Origin: Rhizobacter sp964253025
GTDB lineage: Bacteria > Pseudomonadota > Gammaproteobacteria > Burkholderiales > Burkholderiaceae_C
DNA length: 64,000 nucleotides
Assembly: GCF_964253025.1 (NCBI RefSeq)
Contig: NZ_CAXUQC020000001.1
Span: 310,001 to 374,000, forward strand
Reading direction: 5' to 3'
This document shows positions 33,421-41,120 of this stretch, in pieces. Positions within the stretch are counted from its first letter, which is position 1; every line of letters starts with the position of its first letter. A model generated the notes under the pieces. It was not told where the DNA came from. It made no database searches and saw only the letters and a program-made list of their open reading frames with translations. The position numbers and the translations under genes were made by a program.

Positions 33421-34305
33421 ATGTCGGCAGCGACACATCACGGCCAAGCGCCTTACTACTTCGTTCCGGGGCCGTCGCGCCATCCGGTCATGGCAGCCGT
33501 CGGCCTCTTCTTCGTGATCCTGGGTGCCGGCCAGTGGGTCAACGGCCACCAGTGGGGCGCCTACTCGCTGGCCTTCGGCCTGCTGTGGTGGGCCTTCGTC
33601 CTGAAGCAGTGGTTCGGTGACTCGATCCGCGAGAGCGAAAGCGGCCTCTACAGCGACCGCATCGATGTCTCCTACCGCTGGAGCATGGCCTGGTTCATCT
33701 TCTCCGAGGTGATGTTCTTCGGCGCCTTCTTCGGCGCCCTGTACTGGGCGCGCGTCTACTCGGTGCCCAGCCTCGGCAGCCTCGAGAACGCCATCCTGTG
33801 GCCGGACTTCAAGGCCTTCTGGCCGAGCTCGGTCCCGGGCTACACCGCTGCACCGGCCGGCAACGTCGAAGCCTTCACCACCATGGGCCCGTGGCCCATC
33901 CCGACCATCAACACCGCGCTGCTGCTGACCTCGGGCGTGACGCTCACGATCGCCCACCACGCACTGATCGCCGGCCACCGCGCCAAGACCATTGGCTGGA
34001 TGTGGGCCACGGTGATCCTCGGCATCCTGTTCCTGGGGCTGCAAGGCTACGAGTATTTCCATGCCTACAACGACCTGAACCTGAAGCTCACCTCCGGCGT
34101 TTACGGCTCCACGTTCTACATGCTGACCGGCTTCCACGGTTTCCACGTGTTCGTCGGCATGCTGATGCTGCTGTTCATCACCCTGCGCCTGCAGAAGGGC
34201 CACTTCACCCCGCAACGTCACTTCGGCTTCGAAGGCGCGGCCTGGTACTGGCACTTCGTCGACGTGGTCTGGCTCGGCCTGTACGTCATCGTCTACTGGC
34301 TCTGA
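33421..34305 (+). CDS. coxC: Cytochrome c oxidase subunit III
   Basis: A 294-residue membrane subunit with seven predicted helices. It starts MSAATHHGQAPYYFVPGPSRHP, and the segments SEVMFFGAFFGALYWAR, TLTIAHHALIAGHR and FYMLTGFHGFHVFVGMLMLL are diagnostic of subunit III. It stabilises subunit I and supports proton uptake. ATG 33421 follows CAGGAGA. The gap from the DUF2970 gene is 110 bases, and a strong intrinsic terminator follows. Confidence 0.97.
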   Translation: MSAATHHGQAPYYFVPGPSRHPVMAAVGLFFVILGAGQWVNGHQWGAYSLAFGLLWWAFVLKQWFGDSIRESESGLYSDRIDVSYRWSMAWFIFSEVMFFGAFFGALYWARVYSVPSLGSLENAILWPDFKAFWPSSVPGYTAAPAGNVEAFTTMGPWPIPTINTALLLTSGVTLTIAHHALIAGHRAKTIGWMWATVILGILFLGLQGYEYFHAYNDLNLKLTSGVYGSTFYMLTGFHGFHVFVGMLMLLFITLRLQKGHFTPQRHFGFEGAAWYWHFVDVVWLGLYVIVYWL

Positions 34306-34326
34306 CGCAGGCGGCGTCCGCCAACG

Positions 34327-34355
34327 AAAAGGAGCGCCGAAGGGCGCTCCTTTTT
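34327..34355. terminator. Bidirectional intrinsic terminator between coxC and the DUF2909 gene
   Basis: GGAGCGCC (34331-34338) and GGCGCTCC (34343-34350) form a perfect 8-bp stem with a GAAG loop. Five T follow on the plus strand, and four A precede it, giving a U-run on the minus strand. It lies between the ends of two convergent genes and can stop both. Confidence 0.9.
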
Positions 34356-34392
34356 GCTTGGCGGGGTGGTGCGTCGCGGTGCGCTGCCGGAT

Positions 34393-34614
34393 TCAGCGCC
34401 GCACCGGCACGCCGGTGGGTTCGATCCAGCCCAGCTGGTAGCTGATGAGGATGAGCACGAAGACGAGGATCGACAGGCCCACCCGCACGGCGAGCGCACG
34501 GGCCATGTTGCGCGACTTGGGCGCATCGCCCTTGCCGCCTCGCATCATGAAGAAGCCGGCGGCCACGAGCGCGCCGATGATCAAGACAAAGGCAATGCCG
34601 ACGAGGTATTTCAT
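34393..34614 (-). CDS. DUF2909 twin-transmembrane protein
   Basis: A 73-residue protein with two membrane helices (about residues 4-22 and 45-62) joined by a short Lys/Asp/Arg loop (GGKGDAPKSRNMARALAVR). This is the DUF2909 family, usually next to SURF1 in proteobacterial oxidase clusters. The function is unknown. It is divergent from SURF1 with 45 bases between. On its strand AATAAT lies eight bases before the ATG and no Shine-Dalgarno sequence is visible, suggesting a leaderless mRNA. Confidence 0.85.
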   Translation of the reverse strand: MKYLVGIAFVLIIGALVAAGFFMMRGGKGDAPKSRNMARALAVRVGLSILVFVLILISYQLGWIEPTGVPVRR

Positions 34615-34659
34615 GGCGGCTGATTATTCCACTGCGGGGCCGGGCGCGCCGGTGCGGCC

Positions 34660-35421
34660 ATGAGGGCGCCCATGGCACCGCGCGGACCGCGCTGGCGCCA
34701 AGCCGTCGTGCTGCTGGCCACGCTGGTGGGCGTCGCCGTCACGGCCCGCCTCGGGCTGTGGCAACTCGATCGCGCAGGGCAGAAAGCCGCGCTGCAGGCC
34801 GCGCTCGATGCGCGGGCCGGGGAGCCGGCGCTGGCGCCTTCGGCACTGGCGGCATCGGCCGAGGAGGCCGTCGGCCAGCACTACCGCCGGGTTCGCCTGC
34901 GCGGTGAGTGGGTGCCCAGCCACACGCTGTTCCTCGAGAACCGCCAGATGAAGGGCCAGCCCGGCTTTTTCGTCGTCACGCCGCTTCGGCTGCCGGGCGA
35001 CGCCGGCGCGGTGCTGGTGCAGCGGGGATGGGCCCCGCGCGACATCCGGGACCGCCAGATCGTGCCGGAGGTGCCGACCCCCGAGGGCCCCGTGGAGGTG
35101 CTGGGGCAGGTGGCGCCGCCCCCGGGCCGGCTCTACGAATTCGACGGCACCGCGGCCAGCGGGCCGATCCGACAGAATCTCGATGTGGCGCAGTTCGCCC
35201 TGGAAACCGGCCTGGCGCTGCGCCCGCTTTCGGTGGTCCAGGTCGAGGGCTCGCCCGCCGCTGCAGGCGATGGCCTGCGGCGCGACTGGCCGGCTCCGGC
35301 CGTGGACATCCAGAAGCACCACGGTTACGCATTTCAATGGTTTGCGCTTTGCGCGCTGATGACAGGTCTGTATGTCTGGTTCCAACTCATCCGTCCCCGA
35401 CTCCCGTCCCGAGCCCGCTGA
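34660..35421 (+). CDS. SURF1-family oxidase assembly protein
   Basis: A 253-residue membrane protein with helices at both ends (about residues 13-30 and 228-245) around a periplasmic domain. GLWQLDRAGQKAALQAAL, LFLENRQMKGQPGFFVVTPLRL and HHGYAFQWFALCALMTGLYVWF are SURF1 hallmarks. Bacterial SURF1 (Shy1) binds heme A and helps load it into subunit I. The ATG at 34660 gives a slightly longer N-terminus than the second ATG at 34672. Its last 50 bases overlap the next gene in another frame. Confidence 0.93.
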   Translation: MRAPMAPRGPRWRQAVVLLATLVGVAVTARLGLWQLDRAGQKAALQAALDARAGEPALAPSALAASAEEAVGQHYRRVRLRGEWVPSHTLFLENRQMKGQPGFFVVTPLRLPGDAGAVLVQRGWAPRDIRDRQIVPEVPTPEGPVEVLGQVAPPPGRLYEFDGTAASGPIRQNLDVAQFALETGLALRPLSVVQVEGSPAAAGDGLRRDWPAPAVDIQKHHGYAFQWFALCALMTGLYVWFQLIRPRLPSRAR

Positions 35422-36070
35422 GGGCCTGAGCCTGACGGTGCACACGCTGCCGAACCTGGCGCCGGAGCGGCGCCGGCTGTCGGGCCGCCTGCAGATGCTG
35501 ATGGTGCTGGCGGTGTGTGCCGCGCCGGTCATCGCGTCGTACTTCACCTACTACGTGGTGCGGCCGGGTGGTCGCACGAACTATGGCGAGCTGATCGATC
35601 CGCAGCGCAGCTTGCCGTCCCTGCCGCTGCAGAGCCTCACCGGCGAGCCGGTGCCGGCCAGTTCGCTGAAGGGCCAGTGGCTGCTCGTGGCGGTCGCGGG
35701 CGGCGCCTGCGATGCCGCCTGCGAGAAGACGCTCTACCTGCAGCGCCAGCTGCGCGAGACCCTGGGCCGCGAGAAAGATCGAGTGGACAAGGTGTGGCTG
35801 ATTCCCGATGGCGCGGCGCCGCGGCCGGAGGTGCTCGCGGCGATCAACCCGAAGGGCGCCGAAGCCACGGTGCTGCGCGTACCGGCCGAGGCCCTGGCCG
35901 ACTGGCTCAAGCCGGCGGCAGGCCATGCCCTGGCGGATCACTTCTATGTCGTCGATCCCATGGGCAACTGGATGATGCGATTCCCGGCTGACCCGCAGCC
36001 CGCCAAGGTCAAGCGCGACCTGGAGAAGCTGCTGCGGGCGTCGGCATCGTGGGACAACGCGGGGCGCTGA
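35372..36070 (+). CDS. SCO-like membrane-anchored thiol protein in the oxidase assembly cluster
   Basis: A 232-residue protein with one membrane helix (about residues 41-62) and a periplasmic thioredoxin-like domain. It contains a CxxxC pair, CDAAC (Cys113, Cys117), in the same place as the copper-binding CPDVC of SCO proteins. A downstream ADHFYVVDPMGNWMMRF segment recalls the SCO histidine region. Homologues in Burkholderiales are usually annotated only as hypothetical. A copper- or thiol-handling role in oxidase assembly is inference. The start overlaps SURF1 by 50 bases and ctaA follows three bases after. Confidence 0.7.
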   Translation: MSGSNSSVPDSRPEPAEGLSLTVHTLPNLAPERRRLSGRLQMLMVLAVCAAPVIASYFTYYVVRPGGRTNYGELIDPQRSLPSLPLQSLTGEPVPASSLKGQWLLVAVAGGACDAACEKTLYLQRQLRETLGREKDRVDKVWLIPDGAAPRPEVLAAINPKGAEATVLRVPAEALADWLKPAAGHALADHFYVVDPMGNWMMRFPADPQPAKVKRDLEKLLRASASWDNAGR

Positions 36071-36073
36071 GAC

Positions 36074-37198
36074 ATGCCGCCCAACGCTCCCCCTGCCTAT
36101 GACTTCGCCCCGCTGGCGCTGCTCGCGCTCGTGGGTGTGCTGCTCGCGCTGGTGCCGCTGGCCTGGGTGTCCTGGCGGCACCGCGGCGCGGGCGCGGGTG
36201 CGCGCTGCAAGGCGCTGACGGTGCTGACGCTCTTCCTCACCTTCGACCTGGTGCTCTTCGGCGCCTTCACCCGCCTGAGCGACTCGGGTCTCGGCTGTCC
36301 CGACTGGCCCGGTTGCTATGGCAGCGCGAGCCCGATCGGCGCGCATGCCGACATCCGTTCGGCCGAAGCGGCGATGCCGGACGGCCCGGTGACGCGCGGC
36401 AAAGCCTGGATCGAGATGATCCACCGCTACCTGGCAACCGGCGTCGGCGTGCTCATCACGGTGTTGATGATCGCGGCGTGGCGCTCGCACCGGCGGCGTG
36501 AGCCGCAAGCCGTCTCTCCCTGGTGGCCCACCTTCACCTTCGTCTGGGTCTGCCTGCAGGGGGCGTTCGGCGCGCTCACCGTCACGATGAAGCTCTACCC
36601 GGCGATCGTGACCCTGCACCTGCTCGGCGGTCTCGGCCTCCTCGTGCTGCTGGCGGCGCAGACGCAGGCGCATCTGCGCCGGCCTCTTCAGCTGGCGCCT
36701 GGCGTTCGGCGCCTGGCCTGGGTCGTCGCCGGGCTCACGGTGCTGCAAGTCACCCTGGGTGGCTGGGTCAGCACCAACTATGCGGTGCTGGTGTGCACCG
36801 ACTTCCCGACCTGCCAGGGCCAGTGGTGGCCGCCGATGGACTTCCACCACGGCTTCGCCGTGCTGCGTGAGCTGGGCGTGGGGCGCGACGGCGAAGCCCT
36901 GTCATTCGCGGCGCTCACCGCCATCCACGTGGTGCACCGCATCGGCGCCGCCGTGCTGCTCGTCGCGATGACCAGCCTGATCTGGGCGCTGCACCACAGC
37001 ACGGACCCGGCCGGGCCCCGCTGGGCGCTGGCGCTCGGCGTGGCGGTGACGTGGCAGGTCGCCACCGGCCTGGGCAACGTCGTGCTCGGTTGGCCCCTGC
37101 TGGCGGCACTGGCGCACACCGGCGGGGCCGCGGCCCTGCTCACGCTGCTGGCCGTGATGATCACGCGCGCCCGGCAGGCAGATACCCCCAACCCGTAA
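36074..37198 (+). CDS. ctaA: Heme A synthase CtaA (COX15)
   Basis: A 374-residue membrane protein with eight predicted helices that oxidises heme O to heme A. The conserved blocks are FGAFTRLSDSGLGCPDWPGCYG, WIEMIHRYLATGVGVLI with a heme-ligand His, VTLHLLGGLGLL and LTAIHVVHRIGAAVLLV. The cysteine pair in LGCPDWPGC and a second one in VCTDFPTC are both present. It begins three bases after the SCO-like gene. Its TAA stop overlaps a -10-like TAAAAT (37196-37201) before ctaB. Confidence 0.95.
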   Translation: MPPNAPPAYDFAPLALLALVGVLLALVPLAWVSWRHRGAGAGARCKALTVLTLFLTFDLVLFGAFTRLSDSGLGCPDWPGCYGSASPIGAHADIRSAEAAMPDGPVTRGKAWIEMIHRYLATGVGVLITVLMIAAWRSHRRREPQAVSPWWPTFTFVWVCLQGAFGALTVTMKLYPAIVTLHLLGGLGLLVLLAAQTQAHLRRPLQLAPGVRRLAWVVAGLTVLQVTLGGWVSTNYAVLVCTDFPTCQGQWWPPMDFHHGFAVLRELGVGRDGEALSFAALTAIHVVHRIGAAVLLVAMTSLIWALHHSTDPAGPRWALALGVAVTWQVATGLGNVVLGWPLLAALAHTGGAAALLTLLAVMITRARQADTPNP

Positions 37199-37221
37199 AA
37201 TTGCGGGCCACCGTTGCACCC

Positions 37222-38127
37222 ATGTCCAATACCCTGTCCACTCCCCTGGCCGCGCCCCGCATGTCGCGCGTGCGCCAGTTCAACGCGCTGACCAAGCCGC
37301 GGGTCGTCCAGCTCATCGTGTTCTGCGCCGTGATCGGGATGCTGCTCGCCGAGCCCGGCCTGCCCGACTGGCGCTTGGCCGTCCCGGCCGCCGCAGGCAT
37401 CTGGCTCGTTGCAGCCGCCGCTGCCGCCTTCAACTGCGTGGTCGAGCAACGCATCGACGCCAAGATGGCCCGCACCGCGTGGCGACCCACGGCGAAGGGC
37501 GAACTCACCAACACCCAGACCCTGCTGTTCTCCGCCGTGCTCGGCCTGGTGGGGAGCGCCATCCTCTACCTGCTCGTGAACCCCCTCACGATGTGGCTGA
37601 CCTTTGCCACGTTCGTGGGTTATGCCGTGATCTACACCGTGGTGCTCAAGCCCATGACGCCGCAGAACATCGTCATCGGCGGCGCCTCGGGCGCCATGCC
37701 GCCGGTGCTCGGCTGGGCTGCGATGCGCGGCGAGGTCGGGCCGGAGGCGCTGATGCTGTGCCTGATCATCTTCCTGTGGACGCCGCCGCACTTCTGGGCG
37801 CTGGCGCTGTACCGCGCGGAGGACTACCGCAAGGCCGGGCTGCCGATGCTGCCCGTCACCCACGGCAACGAGTTCACCCGGCTTCACGTGCTGCTCTACA
37901 CCCTGGTGCTGTTCGCTGCCACGCTGCTGCCCTTCATCTTCGGCATGAGTGGCTACCTGTACCTCGCAGCCGCCGTGGCGCTGGGGGCCGGCTTCATCGG
38001 CCACGCCTGGAAGCTGTGGCGCAGCTATTCCGACGCGCTGGCGCGCAAGACCTTCCGCTTCTCGCTGTGGCACCTCTCGCTGCTGTTCGGCGCCTTGCTC
38101 ATCGATCACTACCTGTTGCTGCTGTGA
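37222..38127 (+). CDS. ctaB: Protoheme IX farnesyltransferase (heme O synthase)
   Basis: A 301-residue UbiA-type prenyltransferase with about eight membrane helices that converts protoheme to heme O, the substrate of CtaA. The catalytic region AAAFNCVVEQRIDAKMARTAWRP and the second loop ALALYRAEDYRKAGLPMLPV are as expected. The ATG at 37222 lies 23 bases after the ctaA stop. It ends in a GTGA overlap with sco. Together with ctaA it provides the full heme A branch. Confidence 0.96.
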   Translation: MSNTLSTPLAAPRMSRVRQFNALTKPRVVQLIVFCAVIGMLLAEPGLPDWRLAVPAAAGIWLVAAAAAAFNCVVEQRIDAKMARTAWRPTAKGELTNTQTLLFSAVLGLVGSAILYLLVNPLTMWLTFATFVGYAVIYTVVLKPMTPQNIVIGGASGAMPPVLGWAAMRGEVGPEALMLCLIIFLWTPPHFWALALYRAEDYRKAGLPMLPVTHGNEFTRLHVLLYTLVLFAATLLPFIFGMSGYLYLAAAVALGAGFIGHAWKLWRSYSDALARKTFRFSLWHLSLLFGALLIDHYLLLL

Positions 38128-38753
38128 ACACACTGCCCTTCGCGTTTTCCCGTCGCGCCCTGCTCGGGCTCGGCCTGGCGGGTTCTGCCGTCCTGGCCGG
38201 GTGTGACAAGCTGCTGCCGTCCAAGCCAGCGAGTTTCAACGCGGTCGACATCACCGGCGCGGGCTACGGCAAGAACCTGGCGCTGCCCGATGTCGACGGC
38301 CGGCTGCGCACGCTGGCCGAGTTCAAGGGCAAGGTCGTCGTGCTGTTCTTCGGCTTCACCCAGTGCCCCGACGTCTGCCCCGGCACGCTGGCTGAACTGG
38401 CGCAGTTGAAGAAGGCGCTCGGTCCGGATGGCGATCGCGTTCAAGGCATCTTCGTCACCATCGACCCGGAGCGCGACACGCCCGAGGTGCTCAAGGGCTA
38501 CGTGAAGAGCTTCGATCCCGGCTTCGTGGCCCTGCGTGGCACGCCGGAGCAGACCGCCGCCGCCGCCAAGGAGTTCAAGGTCTACTTCGCCAAGGTGCCG
38601 AGCAAGACGGGCGACGGTTACTCCTTCGACCACACCGCCGGCTCCTACGTCTTCGACGAGAGCGGCGAGGTGCGCCTGTTCACCCGCTACGGCGCGCCTG
38701 GGGGCCAGGAGGCGCTCGTTGCCGACGTCCGGCAGCTGCTGAAGGCCGGCTGA
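38124..38753 (+). CDS. sco: SCO1/SenC copper chaperone lipoprotein
   Basis: A 209-residue protein that delivers copper to the CuA site of CoxB. A signal peptide ends with the lipobox LAGC (Cys27). The thioredoxin-fold domain has the copper pair TQCPDVCP (Cys81, Cys85) and a downstream histidine in SFDHTAGSYVFDESG. The start is GTG, overlapping the ctaB stop by four bases, and ends the assembly operon. The SCO-like gene at 35372 is a more divergent relative. Confidence 0.95.
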   Translation: MNTLPFAFSRRALLGLGLAGSAVLAGCDKLLPSKPASFNAVDITGAGYGKNLALPDVDGRLRTLAEFKGKVVVLFFGFTQCPDVCPGTLAELAQLKKALGPDGDRVQGIFVTIDPERDTPEVLKGYVKSFDPGFVALRGTPEQTAAAAKEFKVYFAKVPSKTGDGYSFDHTAGSYVFDESGEVRLFTRYGAPGGQEALVADVRQLLKAG

Positions 38754-38787
38754 GCGCCGGTTCGCGGGCGCTCCCGAACCCGTTCCC

Positions 38788-38852
38788 GGTAGCGGCCTGG
38801 CCGACCCTCTGGCACCGTTCCACACCTTCGAGCACCGCTGAAGCTCGATGCC
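38788..38852 (+). pseudogene. Decayed 3' end of a coxA gene
   Basis: Eighteen bases (38815-38832) are identical to the coxA tail at 32241-32258. Translated, GLADPLAPFHTFEH followed after a one-base deletion by LKLDA parallels the coxA end SPAPFHTFENPPKLNA. The frame is broken by the deletion, producing a TGA, and nothing resembling the rest of coxA is present. It looks like the relic of a duplicated or rearranged oxidase locus just before the second DUF2244 gene. Confidence 0.6.
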
Positions 38853-38886
38853 AAAGGCCCGGTTCTTGGACGCATGAGGCCCTCGC

Positions 38887-39498
38887 ATGGACGTCGATCC
38901 TGTTGTTGCGTTGCACCCGGACGCCGGCGCTGCCCTCCAGGCCCGAGACGGCCCGGCATCGCGGTGGCACATGCCGCGGAATTGTTCGCTCACCCCTCGG
39001 CAGTTGGCAGGCGCCGCGCTGGGGGTGATGGGCTCGGTGGCTGCCGTGTCGGCCGCATTCACGGCACTGGGATACGCATGGGTCGCGGTGTTCGGCGTGC
39101 TGGAAGTCTCCGCCTTTGCCGTGGCGTTGGCCGTGTACACGCGTCACGCCTGCGACGCTGAAACCTTGATGTTGAACGGCGAACGGCTGGTGGTGGAGCA
39201 GCGCTGCGGCGGGCAGGTGCTTCGCACCGAACTGCAGATCGCATGGCTGCGTGTCGTCGCACCGAACCGCCCCACCGGGCTGGTCGAACTCTGGCAAGCC
39301 GGGCAGTGTGTTCGCGTCGGACGTCACCTTCCGGCCGGAAGGCGGAGCCGCTTGGCGCGCGAACTCCGCCGCGCGCTGGTCGTGGCCGCGCGCCCGACCG
39401 GTGTCGAAGGCGTGCTGGCCATGCCAGCGCTGGGCCCTGGCGAGCGGTTGACGCCGACGCTCCAGCACCGCGCCCACGACGCCGGTCGGCATCCTTGA
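38887..39498 (+). CDS. DUF2244 family membrane protein, downstream copy
   Basis: A 203-residue protein with two membrane helices (about residues 40-62 and 65-86) and a soluble C-terminal domain. It is a divergent relative of the protein at 28854-29438: ERLVVEQRCGGQVLRTEL, AWLRVV and CVRVGRHLPAGRRSRLAREL line up with the same parts of that protein. The C-terminal 40 residues have no counterpart there. It lies just after the coxA relic. No clear Shine-Dalgarno sequence is seen and expression is uncertain. Confidence 0.7.
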   Translation: MDVDPVVALHPDAGAALQARDGPASRWHMPRNCSLTPRQLAGAALGVMGSVAAVSAAFTALGYAWVAVFGVLEVSAFAVALAVYTRHACDAETLMLNGERLVVEQRCGGQVLRTELQIAWLRVVAPNRPTGLVELWQAGQCVRVGRHLPAGRRSRLARELRRALVVAARPTGVEGVLAMPALGPGERLTPTLQHRAHDAGRHP

Positions 39499-39520
39499 CC
39501 GGCCGCCCGGGCGGAGCTGT

Positions 39521-39733
39521 TCAGTCGCTCGTCGGGGAGCCGCCCCGGGATCGTTGGCTTTCGGGCACCTGGCCGTGCGGCGTCGGGTCGGGGGCTGCTC
39601 CACCCGAGCTCAGCGGTGACTTGTCATAGCCCTCACGCACGTTGTCGAGCGCAGCCTTGGCCCGTTCAGCTTCTGCCTGGGCTTGGCGGTCGCTGTCCTT
39701 GGAGATGCCGCTCGGGTCCGTCTTGGCATTCAT
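39521..39733 (-). CDS. Small hydrophilic hypothetical protein
   Basis: A 70-residue, strongly hydrophilic and probably disordered peptide starting MNAKTDPSGISKDSDRQAQA, with a short Ala/Glu/Lys-rich helix and a Gly/Pro/Ser-rich tail. It has no cysteine and no membrane segment. An AAGGAA Shine-Dalgarno sequence seven bases before the ATG supports it being real. No function can be assigned. It converges with the second DUF2244 gene, the stops being 22 bases apart. Confidence 0.55.
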   Translation of the reverse strand: MNAKTDPSGISKDSDRQAQAEAERAKAALDNVREGYDKSPLSSGGAAPDPTPHGQVPESQRSRGGSPTSD

Positions 39734-39904
39734 GGCGATTCCTTGGGTCGTGATGGTGCGTTGAACTCGGCAAGGGAGATGCCTTGACCGGCCGTCTTCT
39801 ACAACGGTGCAGGCGGGCTGGACGCGGCCATGGACATGCACCCGCATTCACCAATGCCGGTCGACGCATCGGAAGGGCAGCGCCTTCGCTCCCAGCTCAA
39901 GGTG

Positions 39905-40804
39905 CTACCGACGCGAGGCCTCTCGCAGCGGGCGGGCGAACCCGCGCTGCAGGGCGCTGGCCTGGTCGTCCAGTGCGCGTCGGCTCAGGCGTTCGAACTC
40001 ATCGGGGTCGTGTGAACAGAACACCTTCACATCCGGGTGACCGTGGGCCAGATGGCGCAAGCGCTCCTGGTTGCGCAGGCGCAGCCTGCGGTTCTTTTCC
40101 ATCAGGGTCTGGTACAAGCGCAGGCCTGGCGTGCAGGAAGGCCGTTCGAAATTCATCTCGCCATGGTGGAAGTAGGCATCGCCCGCCTGCAGCGCCCAGC
40201 CCGACGCCGTGCGAATCGCCACGCCAGCATGGCCGTGGGTATGACCGGGCAAGGGAACCAGCGCCACGTCTTGCGGCAAGCCTTGCCCGGTGCACACGCC
40301 CTGGAAGCCGAACCATGTTTCACCGCCCGAGTGCCCGTGCAGCTGCCAGCGCGCCCGGCTGGACCATTGCTGCGGGCGATAGCGCTGCCGGTCGAGCCAC
40401 GTGGTCTGCCGGGCCGCCTCATCGCGCTCGCGGCGCATCAGGTGGATCTGGGCCAACGGGAAATCGTCGAGCCCGCCGGCATGGTCGAAGTCGAGGTGGG
40501 TGAGCACGATGTGCCTGACGTCGGACACACGGTGCCCGGCGGCTTCGATCTGCCGCGCCGCCGTCATCTCCTCGCGGAAGTCCGGGCTCAGGAGGGAGAG
40601 GAAGAAGCTGCTGAGGCGGCTGGCCGGGTTGGCCACGTCACGCAGGCCGAAGCCCGTGTCCACGAGCACCAGCCCGTCGTTGGACTCCACCAGCAGACAG
40701 TGGCAACACAGCCGACCCCGCTCGAAGATGGAGCCTGACCGCCCATCCATCAGGCGGCCGCCCAACGGGCAGGAGGACACGCAATTCAAGTGGATGAGCC
40801 GCAT
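39905..40804 (-). CDS. Metallo-beta-lactamase-fold hydrolase
   Basis: A 299-residue protein starting MRLIHLNCVSSCPLGGRLMDG. The metal motif reads THLDFDHAGG (around residues 102-111): HxDxDH, where the common family form is HxHxDH. The second metal histidine lies in PGHTHGHAGV, and LQAGDAYFHHGEM supplies the bridging aspartate. Similar layouts occur in lactonase-like members of the family, but the substrate cannot be told. There is no signal peptide. The gene is on the same strand as rpoH but separated by 316 bases, so it is probably transcribed independently. Confidence 0.8.
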   Translation of the reverse strand: MRLIHLNCVSSCPLGGRLMDGRSGSIFERGRLCCHCLLVESNDGLVLVDTGFGLRDVANPASRLSSFFLSLLSPDFREEMTAARQIEAAGHRVSDVRHIVLTHLDFDHAGGLDDFPLAQIHLMRRERDEAARQTTWLDRQRYRPQQWSSRARWQLHGHSGGETWFGFQGVCTGQGLPQDVALVPLPGHTHGHAGVAIRTASGWALQAGDAYFHHGEMNFERPSCTPGLRLYQTLMEKNRRLRLRNQERLRHLAHGHPDVKVFCSHDPDEFERLSRRALDDQASALQRGFARPLREASRR

Positions 40805-41090
40805 CACAAGGCCTTTCAGCGCCGCGCCGCGCGGCGTCCATGGCTGGATGTCGGCAAGGGGGATGCCGAGGCCGGCATGCACGTTCGGACCGTCTTCTCG
40901 GGAGGCGGAGCGCATGGCGTTTCGGTGGCGACACGGGCGTCTCGCCGTGCGGGCGGGCCGGACGACAGGCCAGGCGGCGCACTTCGCCAGGAGGATGCGC
41001 AGACGGACGAGGCCGAGAGGGCGCGCCGGTAGACGGCGGGCCTGCGGCGCGGAGGCTGATGCAGTACGCCAGGGCACCGCACCGGAAACA
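40805..41090. other. Intergenic region before the metallo-hydrolase gene, no gene recognised
   Basis: This stretch upstream of the metallo-hydrolase and downstream of rpoH is GC-rich and open in several frames. None of the translations resembles a protein, and the candidate starts lack Shine-Dalgarno sequences. It should hold the hydrolase promoter, but I see no good -10/-35 pair. The rpoH terminator hairpin follows immediately. Confidence 0.5.
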
Positions 41091-41112
41091 CGGGGCGCCA
41101 TGCGGCGCCCCG
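41091..41112 (-). terminator. Hairpin downstream of rpoH
   Basis: CGGGGCGCC (41091-41099) and GGCGCCCCG (41104-41112) form a perfect 9-bp stem with a 4-base loop, eight bases beyond the rpoH stop. On the rpoH strand it is followed by TGTTT, a weak U-stretch. It is likely an intrinsic terminator or an mRNA 3' stabiliser. Confidence 0.6.
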
Positions 41113-41120
41113 CGGCTGCG

